This document shows, piece by piece, positions 7,032 to 16,166 of a stretch of 64,000 bases of DNA. How positions within the stretch are numbered: the first letter of the stretch is position 1; every line of letters begins with the position of its first letter. The translations under genes and the position numbers were made by a program. The stretch is from Caldilineaceae bacterium (GTDB taxonomy: Bacteria; Chloroflexota; Anaerolineae; Caldilineales; Caldilineaceae). The stretch covers positions 1 through 64,000 of the forward strand of contig JAJDXQ010000015.1 in assembly GCA_022823185.1 (NCBI GenBank), read 5' to 3'. The notes below the pieces were generated by a model that saw only the letters and a program-made list of their open reading frames with translations, searched no databases and was not told where the DNA came from.

Positions 7032-9602
7032 ATGAGTAGAACAATCAGCCATGCCACCGTCATCGGCGCCGGTACAATGGGCGCTGCCATCGCCGGCCAT
7101 TTGGCCAACGCGGGCGTCTCCTCCCACCTCCTCGACCTTGCCTCCACCGAGCTGACCCCCGATGAACGCGACCAGGGACTTTCCCTGCATGACCGGACCG
7201 TCCGCAACCGCATCGTTCGGGCAGGATTCGAGCGCATGACGCAGGCGAGACCTGCCAGCCTGTTCACCCCCGATGCAGCCAAACTGATCACACTGGGCAA
7301 CCTTGAGGACGACCTGGGGGCCGCCGCCGCGCAAAGCGACTGGATCATCGAGGCCATCGTCGAGCGGCCTCGCCCCAAGCAGGAACTGATGGCCAGACTT
7401 GAGTCAGTTGCTCCCGATCACGCCGTCATCAGCACCAACACGTCCGGAATCCCTGTCCATATCATCAGCGCCGACCGCAGCGATGACTTCCAGCGACGTT
7501 TCCTGGGGGCCCACTTCTTCAATCCGCCCCGCTACCTGCGCCTGCTGGAACTGATTCCCGGCCCCGGCACGGATCCTGCCGTCGTTGCCAACATGAAAGA
7601 GTTTGCCGAAAAGAGGCTGGGAAAGGGCGTCGTGGTCGCAAAGGACGTGCCCAACTTCGTCGGCAACCGCATGTTCAGCTATATCATGAGCAGCCTGCTG
7701 GAGTTTGCCGTTGCCAATGACTACACAGTCGAAGAGGTGGATCGCCTCACCGGCCCACTGCTCGGGCGGCCCAAAACCGCCACGTTCCGTCTCCTTGACA
7801 TCGTCGGCATCGACGTCGCCGCGCTTGTCGGCGACAACCTGTACGACCTGATCCCTGACGATGAGGACCGGGACATTTTGCGCGGACCGCTTGGTACGCA
7901 GGTGCTCATGACTCTGCTTCAAAACGGCCTCCTCGGCGCCAAAACCGGCCAGGGCTTCTACAAAACCGTCGTCGACGCAAGAGGCAGAAAGAGTTTCTGG
8001 GGCCTGGATCTGCAGGCAGCTTCCGAAGGCGAAATCGACTACATGCAACCGGGCCGCTCAAGTTGGCCGGGCATCGACGCCGTCAGAAATGCGCCCCTGC
8101 CCGAACGCCTGCGTAGCCTGACTTCAGCCCGGGCAACCGGCCAGGATGCTGAGAATACAGACGAAACCATCGACGAAACCATCGACGCAGCCATGGATGG
8201 AGCCGCCGAAAACGCCGTTTCCGGGGCCGTTGACGAACACGCCGCCGATCCCGCTGACCTGCTCTGGCATACGCTCAGCCGCACGCTGGCGTACGCCTCA
8301 AAACGCCTGCCTGAAATCGCGGACAGCCCCAGAGATATCGACAACGCCATGAAATGGGGCTTCGGCTGGGAAATGGGCCCTTTCGAGATCTGGGACGCGC
8401 TTGGCGTTGCCGAGACAACCGAACGCATGACAGAGGAGGGCCTGACCGTCGCCGACTGGGTTCTGGACATGCTCGCCAGCGGCCATTCCTCCTTCTACAA
8501 GCTTGAAGAGAAAGCCGGCGAAGGCGCCATTGAGGTCCGGAATCCGGTCTACATCCCGCAGCGCAGGAGCTACGAGCCCACTGATCAGATCGATCTGCCT
8601 GTGAGCGTCTCCGCGCTCAAAGGCGGCTCAGGCGCCCTTGCCGGAAACGATTCCGCCAGCCTCCTCGACATGGGCGACGGCGTGCTTCTGCTGGAATTCC
8701 ACACCAAAATGAACGCCCTCGACATGCAGATCGCGCCAATCGCCGACGCTGCCATCGACCGCCTCCACGGAGACGCCGCCGGGCTGGTGATCGGCAACCA
8801 GGGAGGCAACTTCAGCGCCGGCGCCAACCTCCTGTATATCGGCGCGCTGGCCCAGGGGGGGCAGACCGACCAGTTGGAAGCCGCCATCAACGGTCTGCAA
8901 CAGATGATCCAGCAGTTGCGCCTCGCCCCCAAGCCTGTCGTCGCCGCGCCCTATCAGATGACCCTCGGCGGCGGCGCCGAAGTAGCGATGGGCTCCGACC
9001 GCATCGTCGCGCACGCAGAGCTGTACATCGGCCAGGTCGAGGTCGGCGTCGGCCTGATTCCCGCTGCCGGCGGCTGCAAAGAGTTGGTCCGGCGCCTGGT
9101 CAACCCCCACATGGATGCGCAAAACGCCAACCCGGCCGCCCATCTGCAGGAGGCCTTCGAACTCATCGCCCTCGCCAAGGTTTCATCCTCGGCCGCAGAG
9201 GCCCGCCAGATGGGATTCCTGGGCCCGCGTGACCGGGTCGTCATGAACTACGATCATCTGCTCGCCGAGGCCAGGGCAGAGGCGCTCCGCATGGCCGATG
9301 ACGGCTACAGACCGCCAGAGGTCACCGCAAATATCTACGCCGCCGGCCGCGATCACCTGGCCAACCTTCGCGTCGGCATCTACATGTTCCGCGAAGCCGG
9401 CCACATCAGCGAACACGACGCGCGCATCGCCAACCATCTCGCCCACGTGCTCTGCGGCGGCGAGCTCAGCCAGCCCGCATGGATGGACGAGCAATACTTC
9501 CTCGACCTGGAGCGGGAAGCCTTCATCCACCTGTGCGGCTATCCCAAGAGCCACGAACGCATCTGGCATATGCTGAAGACGGGGAAGGCGCTGCGAAACT
9601 AA
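7032..9602 (+). CDS. 3-hydroxyacyl-CoA dehydrogenase / enoyl-CoA hydratase fusion (FadN-like)
   Basis: 856-residue bifunctional beta-oxidation enzyme. The N-terminal NAD-binding domain opens with V-I-G-A-G-T-M-G at 10-17 and continues into the 3HCDH C-terminal folds (K-D-V-P-N-F-V-G-N-R). The crotonase domain follows from about residue 530, with N-F-S-A-G-A-N and the G-G-G-A-E-V-A-M oxyanion region. Domain order matches FadN of Bacillus (about 790 residues) rather than FadB. An extra Asp/Glu/Ala-rich linker near residues 370-410 accounts for the added length. Start supported by GGAGCGCCTCC before ATG 7032. The partner thiolase lies at 10808, beyond an inserted toxin-antitoxin pair. Confidence 0.93.
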   Translation: MSRTISHATVIGAGTMGAAIAGHLANAGVSSHLLDLASTELTPDERDQGLSLHDRTVRNRIVRAGFERMTQARPASLFTPDAAKLITLGNLEDDLGAAAAQSDWIIEAIVERPRPKQELMARLESVAPDHAVISTNTSGIPVHIISADRSDDFQRRFLGAHFFNPPRYLRLLELIPGPGTDPAVVANMKEFAEKRLGKGVVVAKDVPNFVGNRMFSYIMSSLLEFAVANDYTVEEVDRLTGPLLGRPKTATFRLLDIVGIDVAALVGDNLYDLIPDDEDRDILRGPLGTQVLMTLLQNGLLGAKTGQGFYKTVVDARGRKSFWGLDLQAASEGEIDYMQPGRSSWPGIDAVRNAPLPERLRSLTSARATGQDAENTDETIDETIDAAMDGAAENAVSGAVDEHAADPADLLWHTLSRTLAYASKRLPEIADSPRDIDNAMKWGFGWEMGPFEIWDALGVAETTERMTEEGLTVADWVLDMLASGHSSFYKLEEKAGEGAIEVRNPVYIPQRRSYEPTDQIDLPVSVSALKGGSGALAGNDSASLLDMGDGVLLLEFHTKMNALDMQIAPIADAAIDRLHGDAAGLVIGNQGGNFSAGANLLYIGALAQGGQTDQLEAAINGLQQMIQQLRLAPKPVVAAPYQMTLGGGAEVAMGSDRIVAHAELYIGQVEVGVGLIPAAGGCKELVRRLVNPHMDAQNANPAAHLQEAFELIALAKVSSSAAEARQMGFLGPRDRVVMNYDHLLAEARAEALRMADDGYRPPEVTANIYAAGRDHLANLRVGIYMFREAGHISEHDARIANHLAHVLCGGELSQPAWMDEQYFLDLEREAFIHLCGYPKSHERIWHMLKTGKALRN

Positions 9603-9885
9603 CATAGCGCCCGATTCCATAACGTTGATTTGTGAATGCCGGGAAGGCAACTCATTTCCGTCGAAAGAGGCAGCATCGCCTGAAAGGTTGACGGATTCAA
9701 GAGGCAGTCTGCAACGCAATTGGTTAGCATGAGTACAGCTTCGCTGCATATGAGGCAGGGTCACTGAGGTCGAGACCGGCCTGCGCTGAAAATTCTGCCG
9801 GGTGAAACATGCAATGTTCAGCCAGCAAATTTTGTGACTGCCATCCACTGCGTCCGGCAAGGGGCGCGTCATTCACGGTTTGAAA

Positions 9886-10200
9886 ATGGATAACCAGGAA
9901 ATCCTGGCGGAAGTCATCCGACGCGTTGTCGAAGTGGCCAACCCGGAAAAGATCATACTTTTCGGCTCCGCCGCCCGCGGCGATATGACCTGCAACAGCG
10001 ATCTCGACCTGCTCATCATCAAAGAGGGGGGCGACCCTCTTGACCTGATGGGCCAAATATACATGAGTTTACATGGTGTCGGCGCCGCCGTAGACGCGAT
10101 CGTGGTAGCGCCAGAGGATGTAGAGCGATTCAGGAATAGTCACGCCCTGGTCATCAAACCGGCCCTGCTAGAGGGCAAAGTCATCTATGAGGCCTCCTGA
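9886..10200 (+). CDS. MNT-domain minimal nucleotidyltransferase (MntA-like antitoxin)
   Basis: 104-residue nucleotidyltransferase-fold protein. The catalytic signature G-S-A-A-R-G-D followed by N-S-D-L-D-L fits the GSX10DXD pattern of MntA antitoxins, which modify (AMPylate) the partner HEPN toxin. A V-D-A-I-V-V strand carries a possible third Asp. ATG at 9886 is preferred over in-frame TTG 9880; neither has a strong ribosome site. The gene overlaps the HEPN gene by 14 bases. The 283 bases upstream (9603-9885) hold no other gene that I can see. Confidence 0.85.
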   Translation: MDNQEILAEVIRRVVEVANPEKIILFGSAARGDMTCNSDLDLLIIKEGGDPLDLMGQIYMSLHGVGAAVDAIVVAPEDVERFRNSHALVIKPALLEGKVIYEAS

Positions 10201-10594
10201 ACGCTTCCCTCCTGACGACCCGAGGGAGTGGCTGAACCGCGCCAGAAGCAATCTTGCCTTGGCGAAAAACAGAATTCCGGGCGCTTATCCGGAGGACCTG
10301 TGCTTCGAGGCCCAGCAGGCCGCCGAGAAGTCAATCAAAGCGGTCCTGATCCTGCGACAAATTGTGTTTCCGTATGTTCATGACCTGGCCCGTCTGGTGT
10401 CGCTCATTGAGAATTCAGGAGAGACTGTCCCTGAGGGGCTCATTGAAGCGGAGAGACTCTCGGTTTACGCCGTCATCACTCGCTATCCCGGAGTTGTCAG
10501 ACCTGTTTCCGAAGAGGAGTATATGGAGGCCGTGGAGATCGCAGAGTTCGTCGTCCGTTGGGCGGAGGAGTTAATTCTGCGGGATCAGACCTGA
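10187..10594 (+). CDS. HEPN-domain protein (HepT-like toxin)
   Basis: 135-residue helical HEPN protein (PF05168 type) with C-F-E-A-Q-Q-A-A-E-K-S-I-K-A-V-L in the first helices and T-R-Y-P-G near the C-terminus. HEPN partners of MNT enzymes are RNases or tRNA-targeting toxins neutralised by AMPylation. The classic R-X4-H-X-Y motif is not obvious; the R-Y-P-G variant seen here is common in this subfamily. It overlaps the MNT gene, so the two form one module. The following 213 bases to fadA contain no gene. Confidence 0.82.
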   Translation: MRPPERFPPDDPREWLNRARSNLALAKNRIPGAYPEDLCFEAQQAAEKSIKAVLILRQIVFPYVHDLARLVSLIENSGETVPEGLIEAERLSVYAVITRYPGVVRPVSEEEYMEAVEIAEFVVRWAEELILRDQT

Positions 10595-10807
10595 ACGAAT
10601 GTTGATATTTGGACATTTTTTTCGACATGCTGACTGAGATAGCCAATGATTCGCTCGCTTTATCTGCAACGGTACACACTGGAACGGCTTCAATGTTCAG
10701 GCCCGTTCTTCGAATCGGCAATTCCATGTGAAATCCAGGCAAACGGGCAATTCAACCGATCCACTACCTGATTCGCGCAGCCCAGTATTCCAAAGGAGCA
10801 GTTCACC

Positions 10808-11986
10808 ATGAACAGCGCTGTTATCGTTTCCGCCGCCCGCACTGCTATAGGCAAGGCCCCGCGCGGCACGTTGCGCACAACACGCCCCGAAGAGATGGCC
10901 GCCGCGGCGATTGGAGCCGTGATGGAACGTGCGCCGGCTGTAGACGCCAATGAGATCGATGATGTCATCATGGGGTGCGCCATGCCGGAAGCCGAGCAGG
11001 GCATGAACGTGAGCCGTATCGCCAGCCTGCGCGCCGGTCTGCCCGTCGAGGTCCCTGCCCAAACGGTCAACCGTTTCTGTTCCAGCGGCCTGCAGACGAT
11101 CGCCCTCGCCGCGCAGCAGATCATGAGCGGGATGGGCGAAGCCGTAATCGCCGGCGGCGTGGAAACCATGTCGCAGGTCCCCATGAGCAGCAATAAGTTC
11201 ATGGCCAATCCAACCCTGGCCAAGGAACATCCCGGCGTCTACATCGGCATGGGCCTGACCGCGGAGAACCTGGCCCGTCAGTACGAGGTCACGCGCGAAG
11301 AGCAGGATGCATTTGCTTTGCGCAGCCATCAGCGCGCGGCGGCTGCGCAGGACGCCGGCAAGTTCGACGACGAGATCGTGCCGCTCGATGTGGAGCTCAC
11401 CCTAGGCGAGGGCGGCAGCGCCAAGACCTATAAGACGACCTTCGACCAGGATGAAGGTATCCGTCGCGACTCATCATTCGAGGCACTGGCCAAGCTGCGG
11501 CCGGTCTTTCACGCCAGAGGGACAGTCACCGCGGGCAACAGCAGCCAGACCAGCGACGGCGCCGCAGCCGTTCTGGTGATGAGCGAGGAGAAAGCTGAGC
11601 GGCTGGGCCTTGAACCGATGGCCCGATTCCGTAGCTTTGCCGTCGGCGGCGTCGCGCCTGAAATAATGGGAATCGGCCCCGTGGCCGCCGTGCCCAAGGC
11701 GCTCAAACTCGCCGGCGTCAGCATCGACGAGATTGATCTGGTCGAGTTGAACGAGGCCTTTGCCGTTCAGGCGCTGGCCGTGATCCGCGAGCTGGGCCTG
11801 GATGAAGAGAAGGTCAACGTAAATGGCGGCGCAATTGCCCTGGGCCACCCTTTGGGCTGCACCGGCGCCAAACTGACCGTGCAAATGCTGCACGAACTGA
11901 CCCGCCAGGACAAGCGGATCGGCCTCGTCACCATGTGCATCGGCGGCGGCATGGGCGCAGCCGGGGTCCTCGAACGACTCAACTAA
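10808..11986 (+). CDS. Acetyl-CoA C-acyltransferase (thiolase, FadA-like)
   Basis: Thiolase of 392 residues that cleaves 3-ketoacyl-CoA with CoA in beta-oxidation. The nucleophile is Cys91 in N-R-F-C-S-S-G-L-Q. His347 lies in [10 protein letters not shown], and the second catalytic Cys377 in [15 protein letters not shown] precedes ATG 10808 with good spacing. It pairs logically with the hydroxyacyl-CoA dehydrogenase/hydratase at 7032; the MNT/HEPN module lies between them. Convergent with the oxidoreductase at 12024, with only 37 bases between stops. Confidence 0.94.
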   Translation: MNSAVIVSAARTAIGKAPRGTLRTTRPEEMAAAAIGAVMERAPAVDANEIDDVIMGCAMPEAEQGMNVSRIASLRAGLPVEVPAQTVNRFCSSGLQTIALAAQQIMSGMGEAVIAGGVETMSQVPMSSNKFMANPTLAKEHPGVYIGMGLTAENLARQYEVTREEQDAFALRSHQRAAAAQDAGKFDDEIVPLDVELTLGEGGSAKTYKTTFDQDEGIRRDSSFEALAKLRPVFHARGTVTAGNSSQTSDGAAAVLVMSEEKAERLGLEPMARFRSFAVGGVAPEIMGIGPVAAVPKALKLAGVSIDEIDLVELNEAFAVQALAVIRELGLDEEKVNVNGGAIALGHPLGCTGAKLTVQMLHELTRQDKRIGLVTMCIGGGMGAAGVLERLN

Positions 11987-12023
11987 TGGGCTTTCGCTCC
12001 TCGGCCCGTCTCAGCGCTGCCCG

Positions 12024-13145
12024 CTAACCACTGCCGTTCGTCCCCCAATCCCTCGTGTTGGGGACCTCCAGCCACTCGCCGCCGCGCCGAATCGAGTCCT
12101 GGCTGATCAGACCCGGCAGGGTCATGTCCATGGCGGCGTGGATGTCGATTGGCGGCGGTTTGCGCCCCTGCACTGCGTCGACGAAATCCATCACTTCGAA
12201 GTAATCTCCGCCGCCATGGCCGGCGCGGACCGCTTCCTCGGGCGGGTCACGCCAGATTTCCGGCATGTACTCCTCTTCGAACGTTTCCAAGGGCACCCAG
12301 ACATCGGGGTCCTGGCAGAAGTCCTCCAGCCAGATCCAGTCGCCTTCACCAGGGCGGCGCTTGCTCTCGTAGGCCCCCTTCGTGCCCTGCAGCGTGTAGT
12401 TGGTCATCGAGTGCGGTCGTTTGGAGAGCATGTCTACGCGTATGCGCATCAGTTTCTCGCTGCCCGTCTTGCACAACAGCAGAACGGTATCTTCCATTGC
12501 GTGTTCGGGGTCGGTCCAGATGCCGGTGCCGATGCAGCTGATGCGTTCGGGCCGCTCCTTGATCCACATGAGGCAAGGGCCGAGGCTGTGGGTGGGGTAG
12601 GTGCAGCCGTTGACGCCGACCTGCCAGTAGTAGCGCCAGGTCGGGCTGCCGTCCGGCATGTGGTGGAGGACTGAGAGCTCGTGAATGTATTCGCCTTCGG
12701 CGTAGTAGGTCTCGCCGAAGAGGCCCGCCTCGACCAGCGCCGCCACCAACACGTTCGGCTTCATGTACATGTAATTCTCGGCCATCATGTAGATGGCGCT
12801 GCTGCGGTTGCACGCCTCCACCAGCCAGCGGCACTCGTCAACGGAAACTGCAGCCGTCACCTCGCTCAGGACGTGAATATCCCGCTGCAGCGCGGCAATC
12901 GCCTGCGGCGCGTGATACTGCATCGGCGACGACACCACCACGGCATCGGGCCGCGCCTCGTCCAGCATCTCCTCGAACACACTGTAGAGCTGTGTCACGC
13001 CGGTCGCCTCGCCCGACGCCGCCAGGGTCGGCGCGTAGGGGTCGCAGAGCGCAACGATCTCCGTTTCCGGGTGGGTTTGAAACGCCTTGAAGAAGGAGCC
13101 TGCGCGGCGCGCGCCCGAGAAGGCGACCTTGATCTCATTGGCCAT
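12024..13145 (-). CDS. Gfo/Idh/MocA-family oxidoreductase
   Basis: 373-residue NAD(P)-dependent sugar or cyclitol dehydrogenase. The N-terminal Rossmann fold begins with V-A-F-S-G-A-R-R-A-G-S, a variant of the usual G-x-G-x-x-G. D-A-V-V-V-S-S-P and H-V-L-S-E-V-T follow, with S-E-V-T replacing the usual E-K-P, so the catalytic lysine is absent. The reading frame extends to 13268, but ATG 13145 has AGGTGA seven bases upstream and begins at the Rossmann strand, so it is chosen. First of five family members in this leftward locus and the most divergent; it may act on an unusual substrate or be non-catalytic. Confidence 0.88.
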   Translation of the reverse strand: MANEIKVAFSGARRAGSFFKAFQTHPETEIVALCDPYAPTLAASGEATGVTQLYSVFEEMLDEARPDAVVVSSPMQYHAPQAIAALQRDIHVLSEVTAAVSVDECRWLVEACNRSSAIYMMAENYMYMKPNVLVAALVEAGLFGETYYAEGEYIHELSVLHHMPDGSPTWRYYWQVGVNGCTYPTHSLGPCLMWIKERPERISCIGTGIWTDPEHAMEDTVLLLCKTGSEKLMRIRVDMLSKRPHSMTNYTLQGTKGAYESKRRPGEGDWIWLEDFCQDPDVWVPLETFEEEYMPEIWRDPPEEAVRAGHGGGDYFEVMDFVDAVQGRKPPPIDIHAAMDMTLPGLISQDSIRRGGEWLEVPNTRDWGTNGSG

Positions 13146-13219
13146 TTTTTCACCTGAGCCTTGTGCAAGAGAGAGGTGGTCTGTGTCCTCGCCTCTCGTT
13201 TTTCTCCAGAGTGGCGAGC

Positions 13220-14254
13220 TTACAGGTATTTCCCGAAGAACTCTGCCGTCCCCTCGACGCCGCCCCATCCGTGGCCGCTGGGGTGGACCAGCTTCCAGAG
13301 CCGGTCGGCCGCGCCGGCGGCTTCGTATATCCGCTTCACGCCTTCGTACCCTTTGAGCATGTCGTGGATGTAGAAGCAGTCGTCATACATGCCCATGTCC
13401 AGCATGAGCGGACGAGGCGCGATCAGGCCGGCGATGTCATCGGTGTCGAACCAGGCGAAGATTCCGGGCACGATCTGCGAGCCGCAAAAATTGACGCGCT
13501 CGAATGCGAACCCTTTCCAGGGGTTGACGTAGCCCATGATATCGGCGGCAGCGATGCGCGGCTCGGCGGCGACGGCGAAGGTCGTCATTGTGCCGCCTTG
13601 GGAGAGGCCCATCATGCCGATGCGCTTGGGATCGACCTCTGGGCGACTCTCCAGATAATCGACACAGCACTTCATGTCCCAGATGTTCAACGTCAGCGGC
13701 CAGCGATCGAGCATCGTGCCGCGGATATAGTTGACGTTGCAGGGGTCGCGGCCGGGGAACGGGTCGCGCCCGTCGCGGCGTTCGCCGAAGCCGCGCAGGT
13801 CGGGCGAAATCGTCAGATATCCGGCTTTGGCCATTTGCCAGCCGTAGTCGTAGTTGTGCAGTTTGATGTTGGCGCTCATTTCGTCGCTGGAACGGATCCC
13901 AGCCACCGGATCTTTCCCGAACGGACCGTGCCCATGCGAGCAAAGTATGGCCGCATTCGTGCCGTCAGCCGCCATGTTTTTGGGCCGCAGCACCTGGCAC
14001 GGCACGCTCATGTAGGGTTCGGAGTTAAAGACTACCCGCTCGCGGATCAGCCCGTCGTCCTCCACACTGCTCTCGACCTCAGCCTCCAATGGGACAGGTT
14101 CGGGGAAGCTGCCCAGGAGATCCATGTACTTGGCGTGGGCGGTCTGACGCCAGCTCTCAAAGTCGGTTGTGTTGCCGTCAAAGTGCAGCTTGGGCGTGAA
14201 GTTGTCGACCTGGTCTTCCCAGTATGCCTGCATCGAGAAGTTGCGTCTCGCCAT
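13220..14254 (-). CDS. Alpha/beta hydrolase (acetyl-xylan-esterase/dienelactone-hydrolase-like)
   Basis: 344-residue esterase-type alpha/beta hydrolase. The nucleophile elbow is G-L-S-Q-G-G with Ser218. His328 in H-P-S-G-H-G-W is the probable catalytic His, and an Asp near 291-292 the likely acid. S-H-G-H-G near residue 107 would form the oxyanion region. No signal peptide is seen, so it is cytosolic. Start is ATG 14254 with GAGGAGAGG upstream, not the longer reading to 14305. Within the sugar locus it could deacylate imported sugars (inference); the substrate is unknown. Confidence 0.85.
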   Translation of the reverse strand: MARRNFSMQAYWEDQVDNFTPKLHFDGNTTDFESWRQTAHAKYMDLLGSFPEPVPLEAEVESSVEDDGLIRERVVFNSEPYMSVPCQVLRPKNMAADGTNAAILCSHGHGPFGKDPVAGIRSSDEMSANIKLHNYDYGWQMAKAGYLTISPDLRGFGERRDGRDPFPGRDPCNVNYIRGTMLDRWPLTLNIWDMKCCVDYLESRPEVDPKRIGMMGLSQGGTMTTFAVAAEPRIAAADIMGYVNPWKGFAFERVNFCGSQIVPGIFAWFDTDDIAGLIAPRPLMLDMGMYDDCFYIHDMLKGYEGVKRIYEAAGAADRLWKLVHPSGHGWGGVEGTAEFFGKYL

Positions 14255-14301
14255 CGTCCTCTCCTCGCGCGCCGGTTTGGGGCGCGTTTTCTCTCTTGAA
14301 A

Positions 14302-15084
14302 TCAAATCACGGGAAATTGGCCGGAATAGCCCGAATTTCCGCCAAGGATACCGCGCAGCTCTTCATCGCGGACGGACTTGAGCACGTAGTCGGGGACCTC
14401 TGTGCCGGGCCAGTTTACGAACCAGTTGGGCGTAAAGCCGTAGAACATCGTATAGCGCACGTTTTCGCTCAGGATGGGCACGCCTGCGTGGAGCAGCGTT
14501 TCGGTGAAGTGGAGGATGCTTCCCGCGCTTGCGGTGGCCTCGACGATTGGGCACTTGTCCTTGAGCGATTCATACGTGCCCTCAAGTCTGTGGGACCCAT
14601 CGAGGATCATCGTTCCCCCGTCGCCCGGCGACACATCTGTCAGATAGGTGATGTTGTTGAGGAAAACGCAGTTGATCAGCTCAGGGTCGGTGTCGTGGGG
14701 GAAGGTGCCCCACTTGGGGCGCAAGCCGCGATGCCAGCCCATCTTGTCGGGTTCCCGCAAAGCGGCCCGGAGGTCGTTGCGGTCGGGGTGGGGCCGCTTG
14801 ATCATGGCGTGGCAGGTCTCGTACTTGACTTCGGCGCCCATCAGCTGGCGATTTGCCTCCAGCACCTGCGGAATCATCAGCCACTCGCGGAAGATCGGAT
14901 CTCCGTTGACCATGCAGTCGATGTGGACGATCTCGTCGTCATCCTCGTGGGAAATCGGGCGCACGTAATGGGATTGCCGCTCCAGCGCGGCTTTGTAAGC
15001 CTCGACCTGCTCCTGGCTGAGCACGTGTTCTTCCAGGACCCAGCCGTGCTCTGCAAAGTGACGTAGCTGTTCGTGGGTGAGCAT
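14302..15084 (-). CDS. Phytanoyl-CoA dioxygenase (PhyH)-family protein with H-x-G iron site
   Basis: 260-residue jelly-roll protein of the PhyH family of Fe(II)/2-oxoglutarate oxygenases. The first metal His is His118 in G-W-H-R-G. The position two residues on, normally Asp, is Gly120. The distal His is His199 in L-L-H-A-G-V, and Arg210 is the likely 2-oxoglutarate anchor. G-S-H-R lies at 163-166. Asp-to-Gly or Ala at this site is the hallmark of iron halogenases such as SyrB2 and WelO5, but also occurs in inactive relatives. Start has AGGAGAGAAG upstream. It sits between an esterase and an oxidoreductase in one leftward run. Confidence 0.83.
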   Translation of the reverse strand: MLTHEQLRHFAEHGWVLEEHVLSQEQVEAYKAALERQSHYVRPISHEDDDEIVHIDCMVNGDPIFREWLMIPQVLEANRQLMGAEVKYETCHAMIKRPHPDRNDLRAALREPDKMGWHRGLRPKWGTFPHDTDPELINCVFLNNITYLTDVSPGDGGTMILDGSHRLEGTYESLKDKCPIVEATASAGSILHFTETLLHAGVPILSENVRYTMFYGFTPNWFVNWPGTEVPDYVLKSVRDEELRGILGGNSGYSGQFPVI

Positions 15085-15117
15085 CTTTCTTCTCTCCTGG
15101 CACCCCTGTCGGAACTG

Positions 15118-16149
15118 TCAGAACCAATGGGGTGACTGCGGCTTCTTGGTGCGGATCGACTCGAGCGCGGCCGCACACACCGACACGATATTGGCGCCGC
15201 GGCTGGCCGGGATCGGATTGCTGATCTTGCCGTCGAGCAGGTCCAGGTAGTCGACGACCGAGCGGCCCCAGCCGTGGCCGCCGACAACAGCATCGGTGAC
15301 CGGCTCTTCGATGTCTGCCGGTTCGTGGTCGCGGCGATAATGTTTGCCCTTCCACAGCGTTCCCTCTGTCCCGTAGACGGCAAGGAAGCCGCCGCCCATG
15401 CCTTCGCCCATCCCATGCCCGGAGCAGCCGCTGGTCACGTAGACCTTGCCGGCCGCGCCGTTTTCGAACTGGAGGATGACGATGTAACAGTCGTCGTCGG
15501 GGAACATCGGGACGCTCATCTTGTTGCTGTAGGCGTAGACCTCTGTGACGGGGGACTCGACGGTCCACAGGATCAGGTCGAGTGGATGGCAGCCCCCGCC
15601 GAGCAGGATGTTCTGCGGGTTTTGCTTGTCGATGCGCCAGGGCGTGTGATGCGCGCCTTCGGGCGAGTAGTGGCTCCACATGTCGTGGATGTAATCTCCC
15701 TGGACAAAGAAGACGTCGCCGACTTCGCCTGACTTGGCCATCATCGCCATCTCGTGCCATGGGTGCATGTAGCGCATCGTCTGGTCGGTCATGACGTGGG
15801 CGCCGCTCCGGGCTTCGGCGTCGAGGATGCGCTGGCAGTCTTCCACCGTCGTTGCCAGCGGTTTTTCGACGAGGGCGTGGCAGCCCTGCTCCAGCGCCAT
15901 CACCGTCTGTTCGGCGTGCAGGTGGTCCGGCCCGGCCACAACGACCACGTCGGGCTGCGTCTCGCGCAGGAGTTGGACGTAGTCTACACCGAGGGCGGCT
16001 TGTGGGTACAGGCTCTCCATTCTGTTGAGCATCGACTCCTGCGGGTCGACCACACCTGCGATCTCGCCGCGTCCGTCTGCCGCGGCCACCTGGGCCACAC
16101 TGCGTCCGGCGCTGCCGCCTCCGCTGATCAGGAATTTGTACTTGCTCAT
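15118..16149 (-). CDS. Gfo/Idh/MocA-family oxidoreductase
   Basis: 343-residue dehydrogenase with N-terminal Rossmann fold (L-I-S-G-G-G-S-A-G) and the catalytic block H-A-L-V-E-K-P, whose lysine is the usual general acid/base. Substrate-side blocks M-T-D-Q-T-M-R-Y and G-G-G-C-H-P-L-D-L complete the family picture. It closely resembles the product at 28448: both share G-P-D-H-L-H-A-E-Q-T and H-H-T-P-W-R-I-D, so the two are paralogs. GAGGACAGC precedes the start. It lies between two PhyH genes, suggesting sequential oxidation of one substrate class (inference). Confidence 0.92.
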   Translation of the reverse strand: MSKYKFLISGGGSAGRSVAQVAAADGRGEIAGVVDPQESMLNRMESLYPQAALGVDYVQLLRETQPDVVVVAGPDHLHAEQTVMALEQGCHALVEKPLATTVEDCQRILDAEARSGAHVMTDQTMRYMHPWHEMAMMAKSGEVGDVFFVQGDYIHDMWSHYSPEGAHHTPWRIDKQNPQNILLGGGCHPLDLILWTVESPVTEVYAYSNKMSVPMFPDDDCYIVILQFENGAAGKVYVTSGCSGHGMGEGMGGGFLAVYGTEGTLWKGKHYRRDHEPADIEEPVTDAVVGGHGWGRSVVDYLDLLDGKISNPIPASRGANIVSVCAAALESIRTKKPQSPHWF

Positions 16150-16166
16150 TTTGCGGCTGTCCTCAC

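Noticed and set aside
13163..14299. Plus-strand frame of 378 codons opposite the alpha/beta hydrolase
   Set aside because: Antisense to a gene with a full catalytic triad and a strong ribosome site; no motifs of its own.
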